From positions 1 through 64,000 of the forward strand of contig JAHBTU010000001.1 in assembly GCA_019638455.1 (NCBI GenBank): a stretch of DNA of 64,000 nucleotides. Direction: 5' to 3'. The translations under genes and the position numbers were made by a program. The notes under the pieces are model-generated. The model made no database searches, had not been told where the DNA came from, and saw nothing but the letters and a program-made list of their open reading frames with translations. This document shows, piece after piece, positions 42,267 to 49,938 of the stretch. The first letter of the stretch is position 1, and each line of letters begins with the position of its first letter. This DNA comes from Saprospiraceae bacterium (GTDB lineage: Bacteria; Bacteroidota; Bacteroidia; Chitinophagales; Saprospiraceae).

Positions 42267-43016
42267 ATGCCCGTTCATCCTAAAACAGTCGCCCTCATCC
42301 CCGCGCGCGGCGGCTCGAAAAGCATCCCGAAAAAGAACATTCGGCTGCTGGGCGGAGCGCCGCTGCTGGCTTACAGCATAGCCGCCGGCTTACAAGCCAA
42401 ATGGGTGGACAGGGTGCTCGTCTCGACCGACAGCGCGGAAATCGCGGAAGTCGCGCTCGCATGGGGCGCCGAGGTGCCGTTTTTGCGGCCTGCGGAACTG
42501 GCCGAGGACACGACGACGGATTTTCCGGTGTTCGAGCACGCGCTACGCTGGCTGGAGGAAAACGAGGGCTACCGCGCCGACATCATCGTACAGTTGCGCC
42601 CCACTTCGCCGCTGCGCCCACCGCATCTGGTGGACGAGGCGATTGAACTTTTGCGGAACGCTCCCGATGCCGACAGTGTGCGCGGCGTCACGCCCTCGGG
42701 GCAAAACCCGTTCAAAATGTGGCGCATCGAAAGTGGGATGTTGCAGCCGTTGCTGGCACTTGACTTGCCTGAACCGTACAATCAGCCGCGACAGGCTTTG
42801 CCCGACACTTTTTGGCAGACGGGCCATGTCGAGGTGATGCGCCGAGAGACGATTATTCAAAAACATAGCCTGACGGGCGACGTGATTTTGCCCTGCGTGG
42901 TGCCACCCGAATACGCCATTGACCTCGACAATTTGTACCAGTGGGATTATGCGGAACACGTTTTGGCGAAGTGGGATTTGGAGATTGTTGCACCTGTGGG
43001 TCTGGCGCCAGCATGA
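42267..43016 (+). CDS. CMP-nonulosonate synthetase (acylneuraminate cytidylyltransferase family)
   Basis: The 249-residue enzyme has the NeuA/KdsB-type nucleotidyltransferase core: VALIPARGGSKSIPKKNIRL (CTP binding), VLVSTDSAEIAEVA, VQLRPTSPLRPPHLVDEAI and TFWQTGHVEVMRRETI, with the acidic pair near YAIDLDNLYQW. It transfers CMP from CTP to a nonulosonic acid. It completes a phosphatase, synthase and activation set with the genes at 38513 and 39118. Whether the sugar is KDN-, Neu- or Leg-like cannot be decided here. A 15-bp hairpin follows the stop codon. Confidence 0.92.
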   Translation: MPVHPKTVALIPARGGSKSIPKKNIRLLGGAPLLAYSIAAGLQAKWVDRVLVSTDSAEIAEVALAWGAEVPFLRPAELAEDTTTDFPVFEHALRWLEENEGYRADIIVQLRPTSPLRPPHLVDEAIELLRNAPDADSVRGVTPSGQNPFKMWRIESGMLQPLLALDLPEPYNQPRQALPDTFWQTGHVEVMRRETIIQKHSLTGDVILPCVVPPEYAIDLDNLYQWDYAEHVLAKWDLEIVAPVGLAPA

Positions 43017-43032
43017 AGCGCGTCGGTGCGAT

Positions 43033-43065
43033 AACGTCGGAAGGGTTTTGAACCCTTCCGACGTT
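43033..43065. terminator. 15-bp hairpin after the cytidylyltransferase gene
   Basis: AACGTCGGAAGGGTT and its exact complement enclose a 3-nt loop (TTG). No T-run follows, so termination would be weak or assisted; it may also be a REP-type palindrome. Confidence 0.6.
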
Positions 43066-43097
43066 CAAGGTTCATTTCCGGTGTTGAATCCGCCGCA

Positions 43098-43710
43098 TCA
43101 CCACGGCACCAGCTGACACCTGAATTCTCCGCTTTTAAACGAGGTGTGTTTGGGATATAGCCACAGGTTGGCGTTGAAAAAAGTATCGGCGACAAAATGC
43201 GCCGAAAACTCCCCCTCCGCCACTTTGGCCACGGTGTCAATCACCGATATCTTGATGTAGTTTTCATCGCTGTATGACTCGTCTATCTCATAGCCCATTA
43301 CCACCTCGTCGCCTTCACCCAAATAACGGCCTACTATTGCAAAAGCGATTCCGTCGTCCACATTCCAGTTCACGTTGTTTTTGAGCGGGTAGGTTTTGGG
43401 CCGCAACGTCAGATTGCCAAAAGTGAGTTGTTCTCGATAGAAATCCCAGCCCGGTTCGTTGGTCGCATGCGTGGAAAAGTCGCAAAAGAAGAAGTCGTTG
43501 CGCAAAAAATGAAAGCTGGCCCTCGCGGAGGCCTGCCAGTCTATGGTGTCGTTTTTGATGGCGCTGGCCCAGCCCTATTTGCGCTGCCCTGGCGGGAAGT
43601 CGTTGGGCTTTAGCGCGAGAGGTAGCTTAGGCTCTATGGGTTCCGTGGGGTCGTGGTGGCAAGAGAGAGTCAACATGGGCTGCCATCGCAGCGGCGATTA
43701 TTTTTTTCAT
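43098..43710 (-). pseudogene. Decayed lipoprotein gene (one frameshift, one in-frame TAG)
   Basis: The minus strand from 43710 reads MKKIIAAAMAA. Deleting one C from the CCC run near 43680 would join it to MLTLSCHHDPTEPIEPK, making a good lipoprotein signal. The same frame then meets TAG after PPGQRK and continues as GWASAIKNDTIDWQASA and on to SGEFRCQLVPW at 43098. The body matches no domain that I know but has the look of a small Bacteroidota lipoprotein with a beta-rich fold. Only the last 135 codons are open. Two lesions indicate a pseudogene. Confidence 0.7.
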
Positions 43711-43786
43711 GACTGATTCGTATATTTTTATTTGAGTGGGGAAGATTGTTAAAAAAGGCGGGAGGTCGGTGAACGTCGGTCAAGGG

Positions 43787-43900
43787 TTAGGCCGGGAGGG
43801 TTGGGGGGGCAAATTGAATGAGGGAAGTCTGTGCTGACAGATGTGGGGCAAAAGGGAGCGATATCGCCATAAGAATGCTGTGACAAAAGACTTTTTTCAT
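43787..43900 (-). pseudogene. Short secreted-peptide frame, probable 5' remnant
   Basis: The ATG at 43900 starts a 37-residue frame with a convincing signal peptide (VFCHSILMAISLPFAPHLSAQ) followed by only 15 residues and TAA. It lies just upstream of the decayed lipoprotein on the same strand. It may be the 5' remnant of a lost gene or a small secreted peptide. The rest of the 320-bp gap to 44030 shows no other feature than a fragment of the TGTCAATCCTGTCA repeat near 44000. Confidence 0.35.
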
Positions 43901-44030
43901 GCGGAGAGGAGGTAAGATTGTTAATGATGATTTCTTCGAGGTCAAAATTATGTGACAACTGCGCTTCTTTTGAAAAATTTTTATCACAAAAAATTATTGA
44001 TGTCAATCCTGTCAAAAAACACCCTTACAA

Positions 44031-45032
44031 ATGTTCGACCTCGACAAATTGCTCCGTCGCTTGCTACCGATTATCTGTGTCGGCGTGCTCATCAATCTGG
44101 CTGTAACATGGTATTTGGCAGACCAAAATGCAGCGCCTGATTGGTCGAAATTTTCTCCCGCTTATTTGCTGCTGGCGGCGTTGCTGTCGCTGCTGCCGTG
44201 GTTTTGGCACTGCGTTCGGCTAGCGATATGGGGGCGGTTTTTTGGGGTAAAAATCTCCAATACGAACCTGCTGCGCATCGTGGTGGCCACCGACGTGGGC
44301 GGCACGGTAACGCCGCAGGCCGTCGGCGGCGCGCCAGTGAAAATGGCGATGCTGGTGCAACAGGGCTACAAACCCGGCGAGGCGGCGACACTGACGCTGT
44401 TGGGCAACTTTGAGGATGTGGTGTTTTACGCTTTCGCGATTCCGGTCTCGCTCGCGCTTGCGCGACCGTGGGAGAATCCGCTATGGCAACATACGGGTGC
44501 TTTTTTGGAAAAAAATGGATTGTGGCTCGTCGGCGTTTTGCTTGCGGCGCTCGTCGTTTTTTTGTTTTTTAGGAAAAAATCATTTTCAAAAAACGGGCAG
44601 GCCAAACCCGAATCGCGCTGGCAACTGCTTAAGTCGGAGTTTCGGGCGGCGGTGCGGCTCGTTCGTAAAAAAGGGCGCAAGGCATTTGTTTTGAGCATTT
44701 TGGCCCTGAGTGCCCAATGGCTGACGCGGTTTTCCATCCTGCTCGCGGTGTTGCTGGCACTGGGCCTGCCCGATGGTTTGCTCCATTTTTTCCTGTTGCA
44801 ATGGATGGTGTTTGTGGCGATGGCGCTCGTGCCGACACCCGGCGCGGCGGGTGGGGCAGAGGCGGCTTTTTTGCTTGTTTTCGGAAAAATTATCCCCAAA
44901 TCGGCAGTTGGCCCGGCGCTTACGGGCTGGCGCTTTCTCACTTACTATTTCATGTTGTTGGTGGGTGTGGCGATATTGTGGGCGACGCAGCGATGGGCGG
45001 GTCAAGTTCAGCCAAAAATACCCGACACATAA
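44031..45032 (+). CDS. Lysylphosphatidylglycerol synthase TM-like (AglD/YbhN) membrane protein
   Basis: The 333-residue protein has about eight membrane helices ([49 protein letters not shown], and near the end [13 protein letters not shown] and [14 protein letters not shown]). It shows the family features [35 protein letters not shown] and [18 protein letters not shown]. Relatives without the catalytic C-terminal domain are thought to act as lipid flippases or glycolipid synthesis accessory proteins; the true role here is unknown. The 3' end overlaps pstB on the other strand by 25 bp. Confidence 0.85.
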   Translation: MFDLDKLLRRLLPIICVGVLINLAVTWYLADQNAAPDWSKFSPAYLLLAALLSLLPWFWHCVRLAIWGRFFGVKISNTNLLRIVVATDVGGTVTPQAVGGAPVKMAMLVQQGYKPGEAATLTLLGNFEDVVFYAFAIPVSLALARPWENPLWQHTGAFLEKNGLWLVGVLLAALVVFLFFRKKSFSKNGQAKPESRWQLLKSEFRAAVRLVRKKGRKAFVLSILALSAQWLTRFSILLAVLLALGLPDGLLHFFLLQWMVFVAMALVPTPGAAGGAEAAFLLVFGKIIPKSAVGPALTGWRFLTYYFMLLVGVAILWATQRWAGQVQPKIPDT

Positions 45033-45763
45033 TTTCGGGTCAACTCCTGTTGGGGGTTATTAAAAATGTCCGACGTGCGATTGTGCTCAATGAGGTCGCC
45101 GAGGTACATGAACGCGGTGAAATCGGCCACCCGCTGCGCCTGTTGCATATTGTGGGTGACGATGACGATGCAAAAACGCTCGCGGAGGCGGAGCATGAGC
45201 TGCTCTATTTTGTCGGTGCTGATGGGGTCGAGCGCGGAGCAGGGTTCGTCCATCAAAAGCACTTCTGGCTCCACGGCGATGGCGCGGGCGATGCAGAGGC
45301 GTTGCTGTTGGCCGCCCGAGAGTTCGAGCGCGGATTTGTCGAGTTGGTCGTGCACTTCTTCCCAAAGGAAACTTTCCCGCAAGGCTTTTTCCACTTGCTC
45401 GCGCAGGCGTTGCGGGTGATGCTCGCCATTGATTTTTAAGCCATAAGCCACGTTTTCAAAAATGGATTTCGGGAAAGGGTTGGGTTTTTGGAACACCATG
45501 CCGACGCGCCGACGGATGCTCGTGACATCCTGTGTTTTGCCCAAAATGTTTTTGCCATCCAGCATGATTTGCCCGCTCAGGTGGGCATTGGGGTTAAGGT
45601 CGTGCATCCGGTTGATGCTGCGCAGCAAAGTGCTTTTCCCGCACCCGGAGGGTCCGATGAGCGCCGTGATGGCATTGTCCGGCATTTCGAGGGAGATGCC
45701 CTTCAGGATTTCTTTTTTGCCGAAATGCAAGTGGAGGTTTTGGATTTTTAGTTTTGCTTGCAT
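45008..45763 (-). CDS. pstB: Phosphate ABC transporter ATP-binding protein
   Basis: The 251-residue protein has Walker [13 protein letters not shown], the signature [16 protein letters not shown], Walker [13 protein letters not shown] and the switch VTHNMQQA. Specific to PstB are [20 protein letters not shown] and the [18 protein letters not shown] loop. It energises phosphate import through PstCA. It is the last gene of the pst set, with an unusual 154-bp gap to pstA that holds no gene or terminator that I can see. No phoU follows within the window. Confidence 0.97.
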   Translation of the reverse strand: MQAKLKIQNLHLHFGKKEILKGISLEMPDNAITALIGPSGCGKSTLLRSINRMHDLNPNAHLSGQIMLDGKNILGKTQDVTSIRRRVGMVFQKPNPFPKSIFENVAYGLKINGEHHPQRLREQVEKALRESFLWEEVHDQLDKSALELSGGQQQRLCIARAIAVEPEVLLMDEPCSALDPISTDKIEQLMLRLRERFCIVIVTHNMQQAQRVADFTAFMYLGDLIEHNRTSDIFNNPQQELTRNYVSGIFG

Positions 45764-45917
45764 GGTAATTTATACCTTGATTCGCTAAGATTTGTCAGAT
45801 GACCATGATTGATGTCCTTGATTTTAAGCGGATTGCGCTTTTAGCCATACTCAAAACCTGGCGATGTGAGATATACTTTGTCGTCACAAACGTGTCGTGG
45901 GAAAGGGGAGCCTTTTT

Positions 45918-46736
45918 TTAACGAAGTTTTTGCCGGTAACGCGCTCGTATGAAAAAGGCCATAATATTGATGATGAGCACAAAACCGAGCAGTACCAGCG
46001 CCGTGCCGTAGGCCAAGGGCCGTACCTCCCGAATCGCGTGATGCTGCGTAGCCATAATGAACAGGTGATAGGGCATGGCCATGAATTCATCCCAGACCGA
46101 CGTGGGCAAGTATCGCAGGTAAAAAGCAACCCCGGTGAACAGAATAGGGGCGGTCTCGCCAGCGGCCCTCGACAGTCCGAGCAGGCTCCCCGTCACGATG
46201 CCCGGCACAGAGGCGGGCAGCACGACCGAGTAAACGCTTTGCCACTGCGTGGCGCCCAGCGCGAGGGCGGCTTCCCGCAAGCCATTGGGCACGTTGCGCA
46301 AGGATTCCTCGCTCGTCGTGATGACGTAGGGCAAGGTCAGCAAACCCAGCGTGAGTCCCGAAGAAAGCAGGGAGGTGCCCAACCCAAATCCTTGCACGAA
46401 AATGGCGACCCCGAAAAGACCATAAATGATGCTCGGCACGCCCGCAAGGTTGCGGATGGACGCGCGTATCAGCCGTGTGCTTGCGTTGTCGCGGGCATAT
46501 TCATTGAGATAAATGGCAGTGGCCACGCCAAACGGCACCGCAAAAACAGCCGTGATGAGGGAGACATAGACGGTGCCGACCACAGCAGGCAGTATGCCGC
46601 CCTCGGTCATGCCCTTGCGCGGATTGGTGAGCAGAAATTCCCAAGTAAGCACGCCTACCCCTTTGGAAAAGATGTCCCAAAGGATGTAGCCAAGCATGGC
46701 CACGACCACAAGTGTGCAAACAAAGAGGAGGCGCAT
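45918..46736 (-). CDS. pstA: Phosphate ABC transporter permease PstA
   Basis: The 272-residue membrane protein has about six helices and the EAA-type loop ALALGATQWQSVYSVVLPAS with GIVTGSLLGLSRAAGETAPILF, diagnostic of Pst permeases. It begins 2 bp after pstC stops. It forms the channel with PstC. Confidence 0.95.
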   Translation of the reverse strand: MRLLFVCTLVVVAMLGYILWDIFSKGVGVLTWEFLLTNPRKGMTEGGILPAVVGTVYVSLITAVFAVPFGVATAIYLNEYARDNASTRLIRASIRNLAGVPSIIYGLFGVAIFVQGFGLGTSLLSSGLTLGLLTLPYVITTSEESLRNVPNGLREAALALGATQWQSVYSVVLPASVPGIVTGSLLGLSRAAGETAPILFTGVAFYLRYLPTSVWDEFMAMPYHLFIMATQHHAIREVRPLAYGTALVLLGFVLIINIMAFFIRARYRQKLR

Positions 46737-46738
46737 GG

Positions 46739-47623
46739 TTAGATTTTATACCTGAAACGCCGGGCAATTTTTTCCGACAAGATGTTGACCAACAAACTAA
46801 TTCCGAACAAGACGGCACCGACGGCAAAAAGGGAAAAATAGTGCGTGGTGCCTTGCGCCGTCTCACCCAATTCGATAGCGATGGCGGCGGTCATGGTGCG
46901 CACCGGCGCAAAGAAGCCACTCGGAAACGCGGATGCATTGCCCGCAGCCATGAGTACCGTCATGGTCTCGCCCAATGCGCGACCCAACCCAAGCATCACC
47001 GCGGCGAGAATGCCCGACATGGCGGCTGGCAGCGTGACGCGCCAAAGCGTGACTGGCCGATTGGCACCTAAGGCGAAAGACGCTTCCCGAAACGATTGCG
47101 GCACTGCCCGGATGGCATCTTCCGCGACCGTGATGATGGTGGGCAAGGCCATGACCGCCAGCAGCACCGAGCCGTTGAGGGCGTTCAGGCCGTTGCTCAG
47201 CCCAAAAATCTTGGCAATCGCAGGCGCGACGACGGTGATGCCGATGAAGCCGATGGCAACGGACGGCACCCCGGCGAGCAATTCGATGGCGGGTTTCAGC
47301 GCGTTGTAAACCCTCGGTGGCGCCACCTCTGCCAAATAGGCCGCTGTGCCAATGCCCAACGGCACCGCCATCAACATGGCTCCCGTGGTGACGAGTAAAG
47401 TGCTGGCCACCAACGGCAAAATACCGTAGCGGGCTTCCCCAAAAGCAGCAGGATTCCACACCGTGCCAAAGAAAAACTCGGCGAGCGAAATGTCGGTGAA
47501 AGCTTTTGCCCCATTCCACACAAGCATGGCGAATATGCCAAACAGCACGACAACAGATAGCCAACCCGCCCATTGAAAAACAAGGGCAGCCAATCGGTCG
47601 CTTTGGTGCGCGGTCAATCTCAT
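46739..47623 (-). CDS. pstC: Phosphate ABC transporter permease PstC
   Basis: The 294-residue membrane protein has six or so helices and the loop ASFALGANRPVTLWRVTLPA followed by LGLGRALGETMTVLMAAGN, the Pst permease signature. It starts 8 bp after pstS and ends 2 bp before pstA, which shows tight co-transcription. Confidence 0.95.
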   Translation of the reverse strand: MRLTAHQSDRLAALVFQWAGWLSVVVLFGIFAMLVWNGAKAFTDISLAEFFFGTVWNPAAFGEARYGILPLVASTLLVTTGAMLMAVPLGIGTAAYLAEVAPPRVYNALKPAIELLAGVPSVAIGFIGITVVAPAIAKIFGLSNGLNALNGSVLLAVMALPTIITVAEDAIRAVPQSFREASFALGANRPVTLWRVTLPAAMSGILAAVMLGLGRALGETMTVLMAAGNASAFPSGFFAPVRTMTAAIAIELGETAQGTTHYFSLFAVGAVLFGISLLVNILSEKIARRFRYKI

Positions 47624-47631
47624 AAGCCTTG

Positions 47632-48546
47632 TTATTTGCTGATGGCTATTTTTGCATTGAGCAATTCTAAGTTTGCCGCGTGTTGTGCCTTGGAAATAGG
47701 GTAATAGCCATTCTTGCTGACAATGGCTTGCCCTTCCGCGCCGATGGTGAAAAGCAAAAATTCGAGCAGCCGACCGTTGGGCTTGCCGTTGACGTACTGA
47801 TAGAGCGGGCGCACGATGGGGTACTGGTCGCTTGTGATGTGCGAAGGCTCCATTGGCGAATAGGCCGTTTGTCCTTTGGCGCGGCTCACTTTGAGCAATT
47901 TCACGCCTTGGGGCAGGTCGCCGCTTTTTTCCAACAAATAGCCGACACCAACATAACCAACTCCTGCCGGGTCATTCGAAATGGCCTCTACGATCTGCGC
48001 CGTGCCGTTCATTTGCTTCAACGATGAGCTGTATTCGGCATTGAGCACCTCGTCCCGAAAATAGATGAACGTCCCGGAGTTGCTTTGCCGCCCATAGAGC
48101 GACACGTTCATATTGGGGCCGCCGCCTATTTCGGCCCAGTCGCGTATCTCGCCTTTAAAAACACGCGCTAATTCGTCCATTGTCAGGCTGTCGAGCGGGT
48201 TTTGTTCGTTGACGATGATGGCAAGCGCATCAATGCCAAACACGATGGGCAGCGGCCTGACACCCCGGCCCTCTGCCATCTTCAGTTCGTCGGGCTTCAT
48301 GGGGCGGGAGGAGTTGGCGATGTTGGTTTTGCCGCTCAACAAGGCAGCCACACCAGTACCAGAGCCTCCACCCGTGACGGCGATGGACACGTTTGGCTCT
48401 TTTTCCATGAACGCCTCGGCGAGCGCCAAGGCTACGTTCACCTCCGTATCCGAGCCTTTGATGAGGAGGTTCTCGATGGAGTTTGAACTTTTTTGACAGG
48501 AAATTGGCAAGAATATAAGCAAGGCCCAACCTGCGATGCGGCTCAT
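47632..48546 (-). CDS. pstS: Phosphate-binding lipoprotein PstS
   Basis: The 304-residue protein starts at 48546 and has a lipoprotein signal (AGWALLIFLPISC, Cys about residue 17). The periplasmic phosphate-binding fold shows IKGSDTEVNVALALAEAF, TGGGSGTGVAALL (phosphate loop), IANSSRPMKPDEL and SGTFIYFRDEVL. It delivers phosphate to PstCA. The minus-7 box TACTTTTG on the minus strand (48568-48575) lies about 22 bp before the ATG; no Pho-box-like repeat is evident. Confidence 0.94.
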   Translation of the reverse strand: MSRIAGWALLIFLPISCQKSSNSIENLLIKGSDTEVNVALALAEAFMEKEPNVSIAVTGGGSGTGVAALLSGKTNIANSSRPMKPDELKMAEGRGVRPLPIVFGIDALAIIVNEQNPLDSLTMDELARVFKGEIRDWAEIGGGPNMNVSLYGRQSNSGTFIYFRDEVLNAEYSSSLKQMNGTAQIVEAISNDPAGVGYVGVGYLLEKSGDLPQGVKLLKVSRAKGQTAYSPMEPSHITSDQYPIVRPLYQYVNGKPNGRLLEFLLFTIGAEGQAIVSKNGYYPISKAQHAANLELLNAKIAISK

Positions 48547-48567
48547 AGAAGCTCTTTTTTTCGGCTT

Positions 48568-48575
48568 CAAAAGTA
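48568..48575 (-). promoter_or_regulatory. Minus-7 box of the pst operon
   Basis: TACTTTTG on the minus strand matches TAnnTTTG. No clear TTG is present 18-20 bp upstream, so the promoter may need an activator. Confidence 0.45.
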
Positions 48576-48659
48576 GAGGGGAAGTAGCGGGTGCACGTTA
48601 AGCCAAAGCTAAGTTTACGGGGAGGCGCAAGATTGTCGTCAGCGGCTTGGGCATGGGGG

Positions 48660-49613
48660 CTATCGGACGGGCCTTGCGGCTTTTAGAGGTACGGGAGCGG
48701 GTAGTGTTTTGGGAAGAGAAACACTGTCGGCAACAAATTGACTATCAACGATTTTTATACTTTTTGCAAAAAACGCGCCTGCTCCCTCCAAATCATCCGT
48801 GCTAATCAAATCCACCCCGGCCTCGAGCAAGGTCTGCCAAGCGTTCGGCTCGTCGGGGATGGCCCAGAATCGGAGTTTTTTCCCATGTCGGTGCGCTTCG
48901 TGGGCAAGCCTTTCCAACTTTGATTTTTCCTGAGCGGGCATCGCGCCTTTGCCGCGCCATTTGAAGTGTTTTTTGAAATTGTCGCTCACGACGGGCATCG
49001 CGCTCGCGGCGAAGTTTTTGCTCAGGTCCGGCAAACGGCCATCTACCGCCGCCACTTCTTCCGCGTCATTCAGGATGTGCTGCACGGCGCGGTTGCCTGA
49101 GATGAACACTTGAAAATGAGGGTTGCACTGAAAGAGCGGGTATTGAAGCAGTTGTTGGCGCAACACGCGGTAGGTCGCCAAAGAGTCGGTTTTTACGTCA
49201 ATCATCAGGTAAAATACACCTTCGTAGGCAGGGTAAATTTTCCCGTTTTGGCGGGCCAACAGTTTGCTCAAAGGCTCGAGATACACTTCGCGGAGGGTTT
49301 TCGCCGGAAATATTTGCGGGAGCCAATGCCCCAAATACAATTCGCCGCCCACCAAATGGACATCCGCTTCGATGCTCGTGAAACCTTTGGACAAGGCCTC
49401 CCACAATGGCTTGTCGTGCAAGTAATCGTTGTGGGCATGGGCGTTGGGCAACGCGACCGAAGCAACGAGCGGTTCTCGATTTTGAGAAGGAAAATCTACG
49501 GCCCGGTCGCTGTGGAACGAAGGAACAATCAAGAGCAGGAGCGAGCTTTGCCAGTAATTCCTGATGGGCCAGTGCCCTCGCCGGGGTGTCGGCAGGTGTT
49601 TTTCGTTTTGCAT
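48660..49613 (-). CDS. GDPD/PI-PLC-like phosphodiesterase (AIM6 type), secreted or membrane-anchored
   Basis: The 317-residue protein has an N-terminal hydrophobic segment (NYWQSSLLLLIVPSF) and then a TIM-barrel phosphodiesterase signature: NAHAHNDYLHDKPLWEAL, FTSIEADVHLVGGELYLGHW (Glu-x-Asp metal ligands) and later RFWAIPDEPNAWQTLLEAGV with LISTDDLEGA. The HAHND motif fits the AIM6/GDPD-like branch. It may cleave phosphodiesters of lipid head groups. It lies just upstream of pstS on the same strand (113-bp gap), so a role in phosphate scavenging is plausible. Confidence 0.85.
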   Translation of the reverse strand: MQNEKHLPTPRRGHWPIRNYWQSSLLLLIVPSFHSDRAVDFPSQNREPLVASVALPNAHAHNDYLHDKPLWEALSKGFTSIEADVHLVGGELYLGHWLPQIFPAKTLREVYLEPLSKLLARQNGKIYPAYEGVFYLMIDVKTDSLATYRVLRQQLLQYPLFQCNPHFQVFISGNRAVQHILNDAEEVAAVDGRLPDLSKNFAASAMPVVSDNFKKHFKWRGKGAMPAQEKSKLERLAHEAHRHGKKLRFWAIPDEPNAWQTLLEAGVDLISTDDLEGAGAFFAKSIKIVDSQFVADSVSLPKTLPAPVPLKAARPVR

Positions 49614-49703
49614 GAGGAATTGGTTTTTACGCCGAAATTCCTCGTAAAGGACGGAGGGGGGTATTATGCCTGGATGAACTTAAAATCAAGTGTGTGTGAA
49701 AAA

Positions 49704-49910
49704 TCACGGGTTTTCATACCACTGGTCATCAAATTCGGCAGGATGCTCCGCCACTGGCTCTTTGTGGCGCAAAGCAATGATGACTTGCCAAATAATGAGC
49801 GGCGGCACCGCCATCATGGCCAATGCAGCGGCCACAGCGTGGAGGTTCGACACCGCTACAAGCCCCAAGAGGACAATGAAAATGAATAGGATGGACTGTT
49901 GAAGTTTCAT
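49704..49910 (-). CDS. Small two-helix membrane protein
   Basis: The 68-residue protein (start 49910) has two hydrophobic segments (ILFIFIVLLGLVAVSNL and ALAMMAVPPLIIWQVIIAL) and a polar tail (HKEPVAEHPAEFDDQWYENP). I do not recognise the family. It lies 28 bp downstream of the TonB receptor gene on the same strand, so it probably belongs to the same metal-regulated transcript. The tail may be cytoplasmic. Confidence 0.7.
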   Translation of the reverse strand: MKLQQSILFIFIVLLGLVAVSNLHAVAAALAMMAVPPLIIWQVIIALRHKEPVAEHPAEFDDQWYENP

Positions 49911-49938
49911 GCAAACGTTGCGTTGAGCGCGAACGCCA

